A stretch of 64,000 bases of DNA from Archegozetes longisetosus (GCA_018873245.2 JAEMBT020000005.1:10552001-10616000); one strand, 5' to 3'; shown: positions 1 through 10,606, counted from the first letter of the stretch. The notes: a model not told the origin generated them from the sequence alone. Numbers and translations: made by a program.

Positions 1-861
1 CATTTAAATTTGAAACATATTCGAATTATTTCAAAATGATTACTTTTGAGAGATTTCTCTATAATTGTATAGTTCATTTGACCACATTGAAACATCATAT
101 TTTATATTACTATGAACAAATAAATTATGCGACTACAAAGATTTTTAGAATTTTCATGATTTCTATAATTTCTCCCAATTTTATTATCCAAAGATCGCTA
201 ATAGATATATGATAGTAAATGCCATAACAAATAAAACCAGTTTTCAAAGTATTGGTTCTGGCATATTTCAAGAGAAGTCAAAAAGCATAAAAGAACAAAT
301 ACTTTTGGAGTTATCACAAAAGCATATGCTTTCAGTTCTTGTGTTTTACAGAAAGGTTCATACCTTATAACGTGCTCGTAGAACATTTTACATCACTCCT
401 GGAAAGTTCTTCCATCGTCATGTAACATTATCATTAATAAAGAATAATATAAATTGCTAAGAGTTAACGGAACACACAAATAACTAACACAAAAATATTC
501 ATCAATTTGATTACTTTTCAGAAACCTAGTTCAAAGCTGTGCTTGACTCAAAGGGCAAACCACAATAAACGTAACAAAAATTGATAATATTGGTTACTTT
601 CGAAAAGAAGTATCTGAAAGATTTAAAAGGTTTTTCTCACATTCCACTTTGTCTTACAGTTTTAAATTAAAAACAATATAAAAATCAATTCCTATTTCAT
701 TAAAGCCAAAGTGATTTTATTAATACTTTTCTATCGAAAATCTACTCATTACAATATTGAAAATTTAAAGATCTCTACGTCTAGAACATTTTTTTTGTTA
801 ATAATAAACTTTTTTCCTTTTCACGATCTTCAAAATCGAATCTTACTTTCTAAATGTCAAA

Positions 862-968
862 ATTCAATTACTACTACTTTCTATATATAAAAATAGGATA
901 TTTGATTAAAGCGAACGGGAGAGCAGTCATGGGGGTGATTCCGTTGGTCGATTAGGATATTATAACTA
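862..968 (+). promoter_or_regulatory. Conserved upstream block, copy 1
   Basis: About 107 bp that is almost unchanged (two differences seen by eye) at 11880-11986 upstream of copy 3 and near identical at 8696-8802 upstream of copy 2, while the sequence just upstream differs by roughly a quarter between copies 1 and 3. It contains a TATATATAAAAATAG stretch and a comparatively GC-rich core with GGGAGAGCAGTCATGGG. It lies about 190 bp upstream of the TATA box. An enhancer, distal promoter or small embedded element are all possible. Confidence 0.5.
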
Positions 969-1153
969 ACTTCTATGTATGAGACAAAAAATAAATTTAG
1001 AGGTACTTCAATTCAGTTCTATTATCAATAATAATGAACTAACGAAACCAATCAATACAGGCACTATCCTGTAACCATATTGTATGGATTTTGATATGAA
1101 AATTGAAAATCTGTAGTTATTCCCAAGTATTATTTTGATTAAAATGTTATAAG

Positions 1154-1161
1154 TATAAAAG
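1154..1161 (+). promoter_or_regulatory. TATA box of copy 1
   Basis: TATAAAAG lies 84 bp upstream of the probable ATG at 1245. It is conserved at 12174-12181 (copy 3) and on the minus strand at 8499-8506 (copy 2). The spacing leaves a 5' UTR of about 55 bases if transcription starts about 30 bp downstream. Confidence 0.6.
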
Positions 1162-1244
1162 GCAAAGAAAAGTTTTAGAATAGCATCAAATCTTCTCAAT
1201 TAGATTCCTGAATCATAAGAGATTTTGAAAACTTCTGACTAAAA

Positions 1245-1927
1245 ATGAAATTTTTGATCTACGGTTTAGTTGTTTTGACTGCAACTGTTTATGGTATGCA
1301 AAATGTTTTAATTTTTGTTATTGTTGTGTGAAACTTTTCATTTGGCTAAATATTAAATTTTTATCTAATAATTAGTTGCTGAGTCCCAAAGTTTGGTCCC
1401 GGATCTGATCAGACGTGCCGAAGAACTCGTGCATAGGGCCGAACAAGATCTTCACAGACATCACAGTGAAGGCAGAGGACATTTGACTGTCGAGCTCGAG
1501 CTTATTGATCAGACATTTGGTTCAAGAATTGAGAGCTCTTCCAGAAGGACACCATTTAGAACTGCATCAACTCCATGAGATCGAAGAACGACTTCTTCAT
1601 CACGAAAACAGATTGTCTGAGGAATTAGCTCGTATTGAAGGCCACAACGATAATGTGCCCCATGAAAGACATGTACTCGAAGAAAGAGCACATGCTCTGA
1701 TCCAAAGAGCCGAACGTGATATCGAACATCATCGTTCACAAGGAAGAGGTCATTTGGTTCAGGCAGTCGAACATGAAGTCGAACGCATCAGAGAATTGCT
1801 CCACGAATTGAGAGCTCACCCAAGCAGCCATCTCGAGGTCGCACACGCCCGAGAAGTCGAACAGCGTTTGGCTGAACACGAAAGAAGATTGGCTGAAGAG
1901 TTGAGAAGAATCGAAGGACAACATTAA
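1245..1927 (+). pseudogene. Secreted Glu/His-rich helical protein, copy 1 (frameshifted)
   Basis: Two-exon gene: exon 1 is 1245-1293, with donor GTATGC, and exon 2 is 1376-1927, with acceptor ATTAG. Exon 1 encodes a signal peptide starting MKFLIYGLVVLTATVY. Relative to copies 2 and 3, exon 2 has lost 8 bp just after the GTCGAGCTCGAG stretch near 1490-1505. This shifts the frame, so the original frame stops at 1578 while the downstream part stays open in another frame to 1927. The product would lose most of its helical domain, so this copy is probably non-functional unless the deletion is an assembly error. The rest of the exon is nearly identical to the intact copies, so decay is recent. A polyadenylation signal AATAAA follows near 1997. 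Confidence 0.75.
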
Positions 1928-2159
1928 GGTTTCTAATACAAGATTAGTCGCCTTATTATTTATTAAAATTTCTAAAATGTATTCTTCCATTTGTTAAATA
2001 AAAACTCCCTCATTCCATTCTTGTGTTTATTTAATTTTCTGACAATATTCGCTATGTCTTGTTATAGCGGACACTTATTATAATTAAACAATCTTGTTGA
2101 TCTTAGTAAGAGCCCTGCAAACTTAATGCTAGAAATTTCTTATTGTAATAGATTCATCC

Positions 2160-3119
2160 TTAACCCTTCAGCTGAACATTGAGAAAAATAACATAAATTG
2201 CATGATGCGATTTCTTTTCACCCTAAATAAAAGTAACTCACAGGACAAAACAAACTAAAACAGGCTTAGTCCCTTGAGAGTAAGGATTTACTCTTATGTG
2301 AGTTATCGATGCTTGTATATACTTCTACTATTGCATTTACTATAACTTTGAATTACATTCCTAAGCAAAAGAAACAAGTTTTATTAAATGATTATCAATA
2401 CTTATTACATTTTAGTATGTTTAAAGATTACTATGTTTATAGTATATTTATTCATCAAATAGCTCTTCCTAATCGCTGCATGAACAATTTTTGTAATATA
2501 TGATTTTTTGTTCATTGCATATAAGTTTTTTACATGATGCTCAACACAAACTAGTCTTTTTATCCTTTGATCTATCACATTCTGAACATCGACCGTTAAT
2601 ATTTGGTTGTTTTGCTTGTTTTTCACATTCAGCTTCATATTCAACATCTAATATTCTCTTTCCTAAAACGCGTAATGAACGGGGAATATTTCTACGCAAT
2701 AGTCTTTCTTTTATACGAGTTTCAATCAGCGATTCGTCTAATGATTGAATGAAATGCCTTCGTTGCACTGTATTGTCTTCAATGTTACTCTTCATCGTTA
2801 CAAATGCATTCACTCCAATAATGTCCAAGATGTAATAAAATATACAAAGCGGCCACTGACGGGTACCTCTACCTTTTGTATACGTAACACACATCTGATC
2901 TAAAGTATCCACTCCAGACTTTGTTTCATTATAAAACTCGATGATTTCTGGTTTCTTATTTGCACTATTTATAGATGCATCGTAATGCATTGTACTGAGC
3001 ATACAAACGACTTTATTCTTCTTGGGTACATATGAGACGAGTGTCATATCTTTGTCGAAGGCAAATAAACTACTGTGTTGTCCCTTGATTTGTGTGGTTG
3101 AAAAGCTAAAGTTACTTCA
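2160..3119 (-). pseudogene. piggyBac-like transposase fragment, left arm
   Basis: The element end is TTAA (2160-2163) followed by CCCTTCAGCTGAAC, a piggyBac-type terminus. The minus-strand reading at 2541-3047 gives the C-terminal half of a piggyBac (DDE_Tnp_1_7) transposase, including TLVSYVPKKNKVV and SGVDTLDQM (which contains a catalytic-type Asp) and a TRQWPLCIFYYILDIIG region. A Cys-rich C-terminal finger (GRCSECDRSKDKKTSLC) is cut by a TGA stop; further Cys codons follow after it. The same stop is in the right-arm copy, so the element was already broken when the palindrome formed. The N-terminal part is missing here. Confidence 0.85.
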
Positions 3120-3189
3120 GGTTTATTTTTTTCAATGTAAACTCGTGGCGGTATAAATTTGTCTATTAAAAATTTCATTTGAACTTATT

Positions 3190-3306
3190 TTTAGAAAAAA
3201 TGCGTTAACTCATAGGCCTTTTACTATGGACTAAAAATACTCTCTGTATTGAATTCAATAAAATATTTTTAATTCATAGTAAAAGACCTATGAGTTAACA
3301 CATTTC
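3190..3306. repeat. Palindromic MITE inside piggyBac, left arm
   Basis: Short inverted repeat with termini GTTAACTCATAGGYCTTTTA at both ends around an AT-rich centre. TTAA occurs at each edge, consistent with piggyBac-type TTAA targeting. It interrupts the transposase reading frame. The immediate flanks continue the inverted symmetry, so the hairpin extends to about 230 bp. Confidence 0.6.
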
Positions 3307-3346
3307 TTCAAAAAGTAGGCTCAAATTGAAAGCTTCAACAGGCAAA

Positions 3347-4130
3347 TTTATGATAAACGATTTCAATTTAGTTTTATCGTAATTATTCTTCGATTTCTTA
3401 GAAATTAGAGGTTAACTTAAGAGATTTAATCCTTTAGTGTCCCAGATTTCTACGACTATATTTACAATAATATTTTCACATTCTATATCTAATGATATTT
3501 GAGGAATTCAAATAGGATTAAGTTATTCTCATGAACTATTATTTTAGTTGTCTTTAATATCAGCTGAACCTTTACGAGCTGTATTTTAATCTTTTTTGTT
3601 TCATGTTTTGAATAAGTTTCCAATTCATATGTTAAGATTCAATTACTTCATTTAATGCCAAATCATATCCTTGTTGATAAAAAATTATTCTATTTCCAAT
3701 AAAATTTTCTAGATGAAAAAGATATTTTTCTAAGTGGAAATAGCACCTTCTGAACTCCTACGAAATTTTTTAACTCTGGAAAATCTTTTCTATGGTTGAT
3801 TATTTGGAAAAATAATACTATAAATAATTCAATCAAATATGGTAAATTCATTCTTTAAGAATCGAGGAGTTTTAAAATCTTTATTCTATAGATTATAATT
3901 TTTGTTTTAAGATTTTTCCCACTGTCACTACTAAGAATTTAAAAAATTAAGAATTCAAATTAATATTTTTTGTTTCCTTATTATTAAGTACTATTGTTAA
4001 TATTTCTAAGGCTAAGTGACGAAAATTTATATGGATTATAGAACTTATTTCCTATGTGTGATAATTTTATTTTAATATACATATAGACTTAATGTTTGAA
4101 AATTTCTATATATAAATGCAAAATGACTGT
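3347..4130. other. Spacer of palindrome, AT-rich, no gene seen
   Basis: No convincing coding frame. Low-complexity AT-rich sequence between the palindrome arm and a GC-richer block. Confidence 0.5.
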
Positions 4131-4330
4131 GCAAGCTAACACAAACATGAGAGCGAGATAGGGAAACGGCAGAGGTTACCTTTATTAGTGGACCTTAGCC
4201 ACTAAGAGAAAGGCATAACTCGCTCCGTTTACGGGCAGCGATTTGCATACCCGAACCCGTAGGACCGCTGAGCAGGCGTTGTTGGGTGATCTTCTAATTG
4301 CTAACATAGTGGCCAACTATGCACAGCAAT
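4131..4330. repeat. GC-richer block, possible SINE-like repeat
   Basis: Clearly less AT-rich than its surroundings. On the minus strand it contains a GGGTTCGGGTATG stretch that weakly resembles a Pol III B box, and a hairpin TTAGTGGACCTTAGCCACTAA near 4171-4191 on the plus strand. No coding frame. A tRNA-derived SINE is possible but unproven. Confidence 0.25.
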
Positions 4331-4394
4331 ATTATATACTTACTATTCATTTATAACAGTTATAAAAAGTGCTTTATTTATTTTGTACAGTTTG

Positions 4395-4538
4395 TATTAG
4401 CTGTTTTGGTTTAGCTGTTTTTATGATTAGCTGTAACTTTTTTGGCTCTTTTGGGTTAGCTGTTTTAGTCTAGCTATATTGTTTTAGCTGATTTTACTTA
4501 GCTTTTTAAGCTTAGCGGTTTTTGTTTTAGCTGTTTTG
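4395..4538. repeat. Degenerate tandem repeat (TTAGCTGTTTT)n
   Basis: About ten imperfect copies of an 11-18 bp unit with core TTAGCTGTTTT. It lies directly next to the partial flank copy at 4548. Confidence 0.75.
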
Positions 4539-4547
4539 ACTCCATAC

Positions 4548-4830
4548 GCGGACACTTATTATAACTAAACGATCTTGTTGATCTTAGTAAGAGCCTTGCA
4601 AACTTAATGCTAGAAATTTCTTATTGTAATAGATCTATCCTTGAATTCTAATAAATCTAAAATCGTGCAGAAGTTCACGATAGTATTGAATTATTTGGAT
4701 TTGATTACAAGCATGTAAATTCAACTGTAAACATACTCATACCACATTCTTATTACAAAATATTGTACTTGTACTCATTTTTAAAAAATTTAGTCTAAAC
4801 GGAGATGATAAGGCGAGTAAATGGGTTAAA
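4548..4830. repeat. Uninterrupted 3'-flank remnant of the helical-protein locus
   Basis: 4548-4640 repeats 2068-2159 (the 3' flank of copy 1) but continues through the point where the piggyBac element begins in the arms (here CCTTGAATTC, there CCTTAACCC). 4590-4830 is also similar to the interrupted flank of copy 3 (13730-14240). It therefore serves as an empty site for three insertions. Confidence 0.75.
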
Positions 4831-5218
4831 AATTAAGATTTAATGCTGTTGTAAAGCTTTTACTTAGCTTTTGTAGCAAAACTAACTTACTTTTAAATTA
4901 TTATGAGAATACTGAGTGGATAAAATATTTCGCTAAGACATACTATCGTTTGAGAAATCAATCTGCTAAAAGCTGATAGAAATAGATCAACTTCGAAAGA
5001 AGAAATTTAAAGTGAGTATCCTCAGTGAAGTATTAGACGTCATATGTTGGTATTCTCATAATTATTTAAAAGTATGTTAGTTTTGCTACAAAAGCTAATA
5101 AAAAGCTTTACAACATTAAATCTTAATTTTCAACCCATTTTCGTCTATTACCTCCGTTCAGATTAAAATTTTTTAAAAATTTGTACAAGTATAATATTTA
5201 ATAATAAGAATATGGTAT
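4738..5218. repeat. Inverted-repeat element in palindrome spacer
   Basis: Arms of about 170 bp (4738-4907 and 5046-5218) are reverse complements with moderate divergence. Both include TTTTGTAGCAAAACTAAC and the AAATCTTAATTTTCAACCCA-like segment. Looks like a foldback or MITE-type structure of about 480 bp. The left arm overlaps sequence shared with the copy 3 flank. Confidence 0.65.
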
Positions 5219-5890
5219 GACTATATTTACAACTAAATTTACTTACAATCAAATCCAAATAATGCAGTACTATCGTGAACTTCCACATTTAGATTTAGAA
5301 TTTAATCCTCCAACTGAACCGTGGAACAAATTCCACCCCATACATTGTTTAACATTAATTTGCAACAAAACTACGGCATCAACAGTCCTGTTATTTTTTT
5401 ATATGCCACTAGTGACGATTAAAGAATTAAAAATATCAAGCTATTAAGTGATAATATGTGTATAATCATTACGTAATAATTATTCAATTTTTTTTGGGAC
5501 TCCAAATACCCCACAGTTCACCCTACGTTATAAAAAGTTTACATTAGTTTCTATGGACCGTCAAATAAAGACTTTCCCTACATACACTGAACATAAATAC
5601 ACACACTGAGAATTAGGAAATAAGTTTCACTAAATCAGATTAACACATTGATGACAAATATGCATACAGGTGTGTATGTGTATGTATACGCATTTATGTG
5701 TCATTGATATTTTTTGTCGCAACGGTGGCCTTAGATCCACGTTTGAATTCATAGAGCATACAATGACGAATATGAGTGATATCTGGATGTGCTTCTGCCA
5801 TTCTTCAGACACAATAAATAAAATATTTGTTGACTAAAATTTAAAAACTAGAATCTATTTCACAGAATAGGAATGGTTTTGATTCTAAAC
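5219..5890. other. No gene recognised
   Basis: Short open frames only, including one at 5217-5447, with no recognisable motif. The 5' terminus of the right-arm piggyBac element should lie here but was not identified. Confidence 0.4.
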
Positions 5891-5949
5891 AATCGTTTAG
5901 CTCTTCAAAAACAACGTTACAATTAATATCTCCAAAATACAAACTTTGA

Positions 5950-7491
5950 AATTGAAAAGCCTTATACATTGCCTAAATATGTGACAATTGATGAAATGTT
6001 ACGTGCTTTTCGTGGTCGTTGCGGTTCTCGTCAGTATATGCCTAATAAACCCGCAAAATATGGGATAAAAATCTTTATGTGATTCAACCAGCAATTACAT
6101 GTACGATGCAATGATATATACAGGCAAAGAAGCAAACGCTGATACAGCAAAGGGGTTACCTTCAAATGTTGTGCTGAAACTTATAGAAAGCATAATAAAT
6201 TCTGCGAGAAACGTTACAATGGATAATTGGTTTACTTCTATCCCATTAGCAGAAGCAATGTTGCTACGTAAGCTTAGAATTGTAGGTAAACTCGTGGCGA
6301 TATAAATTTGCCTGTTGAAGCTTTCAATTTGAGCCTACTTTTTGAAGAAATGTGTTAACTCATAGGTCTTTTACTATGAATTAAAAATATTTTATTGAAT
6401 TCAATACAGAGAGTATTTTTAGTCCATAGTAAAAGGCCTATGAGTTAACGCATTTCTTCTAAAAATAAGTTCAAATGAAATTTTTAATAGACAAATTTAT
6501 ACCGCCACGAGTTTACATTGAAAAAGATAAACCTGAAGTAACTTTAGCTTTTCAACCACACAAATCAAGGGACAACACAGTAGTTTATTTGCCTTCGACA
6601 AAGATATGACACTCGTCTCATATGTACCCAAGAAGAATAAAGTCGTTTGTATGCTCAGTACAATGCATTACGATGCATCTATAAATAGTGCAAATAAGAA
6701 ACCAGAAATCATCGAGTTTTATAATGAAACAAAGTCTGGAGTGGATACTTTAGATCAGATGTGTGTTACGTATACAAAGGTAGAGGTACCCGTCAGTGGC
6801 CGCTTTGTATATTTTATTACATCTTGGACATTATTGAGTGAATGCATTTGTAACGATGAAGAGTAACATTGAAGACAATACAGTGCAACGAAGGCATTTC
6901 ATTCAATCATTAGACGAATCGCTGATTGAAACTCGTATAAAAGAAAGACTATTGCGTAGAAATATTCCCCGTTCATTACGCGTTTTAGGAAAGAGAATAT
7001 TAGATGTTGAATATGAAGCTGAATGTGAAAAACAAGCAAAACAACCAAATATTAACGGTCGATGTTCAGAATGTGATAGATCAAAGGATAAAAAGACTAG
7101 TTTGTGTTGAGCATCATGTAAAAAACTTATATGCAATGAACAAAAAATCATATATTACAAAAATTGTTCATGCAGCGATTAGGAAGAGCTATTTGATGAA
7201 TAAATATACTATAAACATAGTAATCTTTAAACATACTAAAATGTAATAAGTATTGATAATCATTTAATAAAACTTGTTTCTTTTGCTTAGGAATGTAATT
7301 CAAAGTTATAGTAAATGCAATAGTAGAAGTATATACAAGCATCGATAACTCACATAAGAGTAAATCCTTACTCTCAAGGGACTAAGCCTATTTTAGTTTG
7401 TTTTGTCCTGTGAGTTACTTTTATTTAGGGTGAAAAGAAATCGCATCATTCAATTTATGTTATTTTTCTCAATGTTCAGCTGAAGGGTTAA
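5950..7491 (+). pseudogene. piggyBac-like transposase, right arm copy
   Basis: Longer relic than in the left arm. The N-terminal part near 5980-6120 reads YVTIDEMLRAFRGRCGSRQY, then, after a frame change, MYDAMIYTGKEANADTAKGL (6099 on) and TMDNWFTS, all piggyBac transposase motifs. A palindromic MITE at 6342-6458 splits the gene. The C-terminal half resumes at 6530-7110. Compared with the left arm it has lost one A (near 6776) and one G (near 6836), giving two extra frame breaks. The same nonsense codon cuts the terminal Cys finger at 7108. The element ends at TTAA 7488-7491. Confidence 0.85.
6342..6458. repeat. Palindromic MITE inside piggyBac, right arm
   Basis: Counterpart of 3190-3306. 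Symmetric termini GTTAACTCATAGGTCTTTTA and its complement surround an AT-rich centre, and flanking GTAAACTCGTGGCG arms extend the hairpin to about 6286-6520. Confidence 0.6.
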
Positions 7492-7723
7492 GGATGAATC
7501 TATTACAATAAGAAATTTCTAGCATTAAGTTTGCAGGGCTCTTACTAAGATCAACAAGATCGTTTAATTATAATAAGTGTCCGCTATAACAAGACATAGC
7601 GAATATTGTCAGAAAATTAAATAAACACAAGAATGGAATGAGGGAGTTTTTATTTAACAAATGGAAGAATACATTTTAGAAATTTTAATAAATAATAAGG
7701 CGACTAATCTTGTATTAGAAACC

Positions 7724-8414
7724 TTAATGTTGTCCTTCGATTCTTCTCAACTCTTCAGCCAATCTTCTTTCGTGTTCAGCCAAACGCTGTTCGACTTCTC
7801 GGGCGTGTGCGGCCTCGAGATGACTGCTTGGGTGAGCTCTCAATTCGTGGAGCAATTCTCTGATGCGTTCGACTTCATGTTCGACTGCCTGAACCAAATG
7901 ACCTCTTCCTTGTGAACGATGATGTTCGATATCACGTTCGGCTCTTTGGATCAGAGCATGTGCTCTTTCTTCGAGTACATGTCTTTCATGGGGCACATTA
8001 TCGTTGTGGCCTTCAATACGAGCTAATTCCTCAGACAATCTGTTTTCGTGGTGAAGAAGTCGTTCTTCGATCTCATGGAGATGATGCAGTTCTAAATGGT
8101 GTCCTTCTGGAAGAGCTCTCAATTCTTGAACCAAATGTCTGATCAATTCAATCTCACGCTCGAGCTCGACAGTCAAATGTCCTCTGCCTTCACTGTGATG
8201 TCTGTGAAGATCTTGTTCGGCCCTATGCACGAGTTCTTCGGCACGTCTGATCAGATCCGGGACCAAACTTTGGGACTCAGCAACTAATTATTAGATAAAA
8301 ATTTAATATTTAGCCAAATGAAAAGTTTCACACAACAATTAGAGTAATTAAAACCTGTTGCATACCATAAACAGTTGCAGTCAAAACAACCAAACCGTAG
8401 ATCAAAAATTTCAT
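7724..8414 (-). CDS. Secreted Glu/His-rich helical repeat protein, copy 2
   Basis: Exons on the minus strand are 8414-8366 and 8283-7724. The intron starts GTATGC and ends ATTAG. The start is chosen because exon 1 gives a signal peptide (MKFLIYGLVVLTATVY) and is conserved in all three copies, with a TATA box at 8499-8506. The predicted product is 202 residues with no cysteine. After cleavage it is almost entirely charged helix, with two internal repeats of about 85 residues (about 25-109 and 120-201) that share RAE..., EGRGHL/QGRGHL, ...LVQELRA/LLHELRA and RL.EELARIEG/RLAEELRRIEG. The family is not recognised with confidence. The signal peptide and amphipathic helices recall mite group 5/21 helical-bundle allergens in style, but that is a hypothesis. 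Codon use is much GC-richer than the flanks. The intron matches copy 3 rather than its palindrome partner, suggesting gene conversion. Confidence 0.85.
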
Positions 8415-8498
8415 TTTTAGTCAGAAGTTTTCAAAAATCTCTTATGATTCAGGAATCTAATTGAGAAGATTTGATGCTATTCTAAAACTTTTCTTTGC

Positions 8499-8506
8499 CT
8501 TTTATA
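8499..8506 (-). promoter_or_regulatory. TATA box of copy 2
   Basis: CTTTTATA on the plus strand is TATAAAAG on the minus strand, 85 bp upstream of the ATG at 8414, as in copies 1 and 3. Confidence 0.6.
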
Positions 8507-8695
8507 CTTATAACATTTTAATCAAAATAATACTTGGGAATAACTACAGATTTTCAATTTTCATATCAAAATCCATACAATATGGTTACAGGATAGTGCC
8601 TGTATTGATTGGTTTCGTTAGTTCATTATTATTGATAATAGAACTGAATTGAAGTACCTCTAAATTTATTTTTTGTCTCATACATAGAAGTTAGT

Positions 8696-8802
8696 TATAA
8701 TATCCTAATCGACCAACGGAATCACTCCCATGACTGCTCTCCCGTTCGCTTTAATCAAATATCCTATTTTTATATATAGAAAGTAGTAGTAATTGAATTT
8801 TG
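8696..8802 (-). promoter_or_regulatory. Conserved upstream block, copy 2
   Basis: Inverted counterpart of 862-968, nearly identical. Same position relative to the gene. Confidence 0.5.
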
Positions 8803-9804
8803 ACATTTAGAAAATAAGATTCGATTTTGAAGATCGTGAAAAGGAAAAAAGTTTATTATTAACAAAAAAAATGTTCTAGACGTAGAGATCTTTAGATTTT
8901 CAATATTGTAATGAGTAGATTTTCGATAGAAAAGTATTAATAAAATCACTTTCGCTTTAATGAAATAGGAATTGATTTTTATATTGTTTTTAATTTAAAA
9001 CTGTAAGACAAAGTGGAATGTGAGAAAAACCTTTTAAATCTTTCAGATACTTCTTTTCGAAAGTAACCAATATTATCAATTTTTGTTACGTTTATTGTGG
9101 TTTGCCCTTTGAGTCAAGCACAGCTTTGAACTAGGTTTCTGAAAAGTAATCAAATTGATGAATATTTTTGTGTTAGTTATTTGTGTGTTCCGTTAACTCT
9201 TAGCAATTTATATTATTCTTTATTAATGATAATGTTACATGACGATGGAAGAACTTTCCAGGAGTAATGTAAAATGTTCTACGAGCACGTTATAAGGTAT
9301 GAACCTTTCTGTAAAACACAAGAACTGAAAGCATATGCTTTTGTGATAACTCCAAAAGTATTTGTTCTTTTATGCTTTTTGACTTCTCTTGAAATATGCC
9401 AGAACCAATACTTTGAAAACTGGTTTTATTTGTTATGGCATTTACTATCATATATCTATTAGCGATCTTTGGATAATAAAATTGGGAGAAATTATAGAAA
9501 TCATGAAAATTCTAAAAATCTTTGTAGTCGCATAATTTATTTGTTCATAGTAATATAAAATATGATGTTTCAATGTGGTCAAATGAACTATACAATTATA
9601 GAGAAATCTCTCAAAAGTAATCATTTTGAAATAATTCGAATATGTTTCAAATTTAAATGTCAAAATTTTCTGTAGGTTATAATAAACGTTGAACTCCAAT
9701 TAATGAAGCACACAAAATTTGATTTAAGTATGTTTAATTGTTTTGAAGACCTTGAGTGAATATTTACAAGTTTAACAAATCATTTGTTGATAAGATGACT
9801 TGAA

Positions 9805-9985
9805 ATTAATAACTCTCTTCAATCGTTTTTAAAGCTCCAGATAATTCTTTGCCCAACCAATTGTTCTTCAACTTTCTTAGTGTGATTTGTCTCGAGATGA
9901 CTACTTAGATGGCCTCCCAATTGATTTTGGTTGAGGTCATGTATTGAGAAATTCATTTGTACCATTGCCTGAGACGATAATGATC
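9805..9985 (-). pseudogene. Decayed fourth copy of the helical protein gene
   Basis: Minus-strand sequence follows the 3' half of exon 2 of copies 1-3 with many substitutions. The segment reading GGHLSSHLE corresponds to HPSSHLE of the intact copies, and the following KKVEEQLVGQ corresponds to REVEQRLAEH, with later frame breaks. Similarity stops at 9985, exactly where a terminal-inverted-repeat element begins (9986). It shows that the family is older than the recent palindrome. Confidence 0.6.
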
Positions 9986-10606
9986 TGTAACGTCCTGATA
10001 GAGAAATCCGAACAAAATATTTTCACAAAAATCACAAATAAATTTAACTGTTTTATATTTAAATAACGTGTCGTTTTAAAGGTTAACACATGGACATTCA
10101 CGTTATAATATCGAAATAATTTATTAGTGCATTGAAAACAAAAATATCGCTGACCAAAAATGAGTCCCGTAAAAGCGCTTTGGCATATAATATTAATGTC
10201 TATGGTCTTTCAGCACATGTGAAGCAAAACGCTAAATATTACATTTTTAAAAAATTATTTTACTGCTGCGGACATTTTATAAATGTATTTTATCAATTCA
10301 ATTTAGTTGATTATTAATGTATGAGTGTATTTTAATACGATTTTATTAAATTAAGTTGAAAATATCGTTTTAATTTTAAAATAATTAAGAAATATTCGAC
10401 TTTCGTACTGCCAAAACCAAATTGTTCAGTTTGAGGACAAAGCTCCACCGTAACTGAATGAGAAGTCCTATCATCTCACAACTAGTCTTATAATATTCAT
10501 TAAACTATCATTGAAATTATATCAAAGTATTAGAATACTATTCATTATAATATCTTAAGAATCAATAACTAAACTTTCGTTCGGATTTCTCTATCAGGAC
10601 GTTACA
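9986..10606. mobile_element. TIR DNA transposon, non-autonomous, 621 bp
   Basis: Inverted termini of 32 bp (9986-10017 and 10575-10606) beginning TGTAACGTCCTGATAGAGAA are identical except for one base. The interior is AT-rich; a short open frame at 10132-10317 has no recognisable motif. A clear target duplication was not found, so the superfamily is not assigned. Confidence 0.85.

Larger units (their letters stand above)
1..3346. repeat. Left arm of large palindrome
   Basis: This arm is the inverted copy of 6304-9659, with coordinates summing to about 9651-9660 throughout. It contains, in order, unique-looking AT-rich sequence, the frameshifted copy 1 of the secreted helical protein gene, the end of a piggyBac-like element (TTAA at 2160) and its transposase fragment on the minus strand. 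Mismatches are sparse, so the duplication looks recent. The arm is cut by the window start, so its true outer boundary is unknown. Confidence 0.9.
6304..9659. repeat. Right arm of large palindrome
   Basis: Reverse-complement counterpart of 1-3346. It holds intact copy 2 of the secreted helical protein gene and a longer piece of the same piggyBac transposase. The arms are separated by about 2.96 kb of spacer (3347-6303). Small indels distinguish the arms, including an 8-bp deletion in gene copy 1 and single-base differences in the transposase. Confidence 0.9.

Noticed and set aside
1509-1990. Antisense open frames across the helical-protein exons in all copies
   Set aside because: They mirror the GC-rich coding strand, lack signal peptides or motifs and are explained by codon bias.
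9986-10606. Assigning the TGTAACGTCC element to a named superfamily
   Set aside because: No clear target duplication and no transposase sequence.
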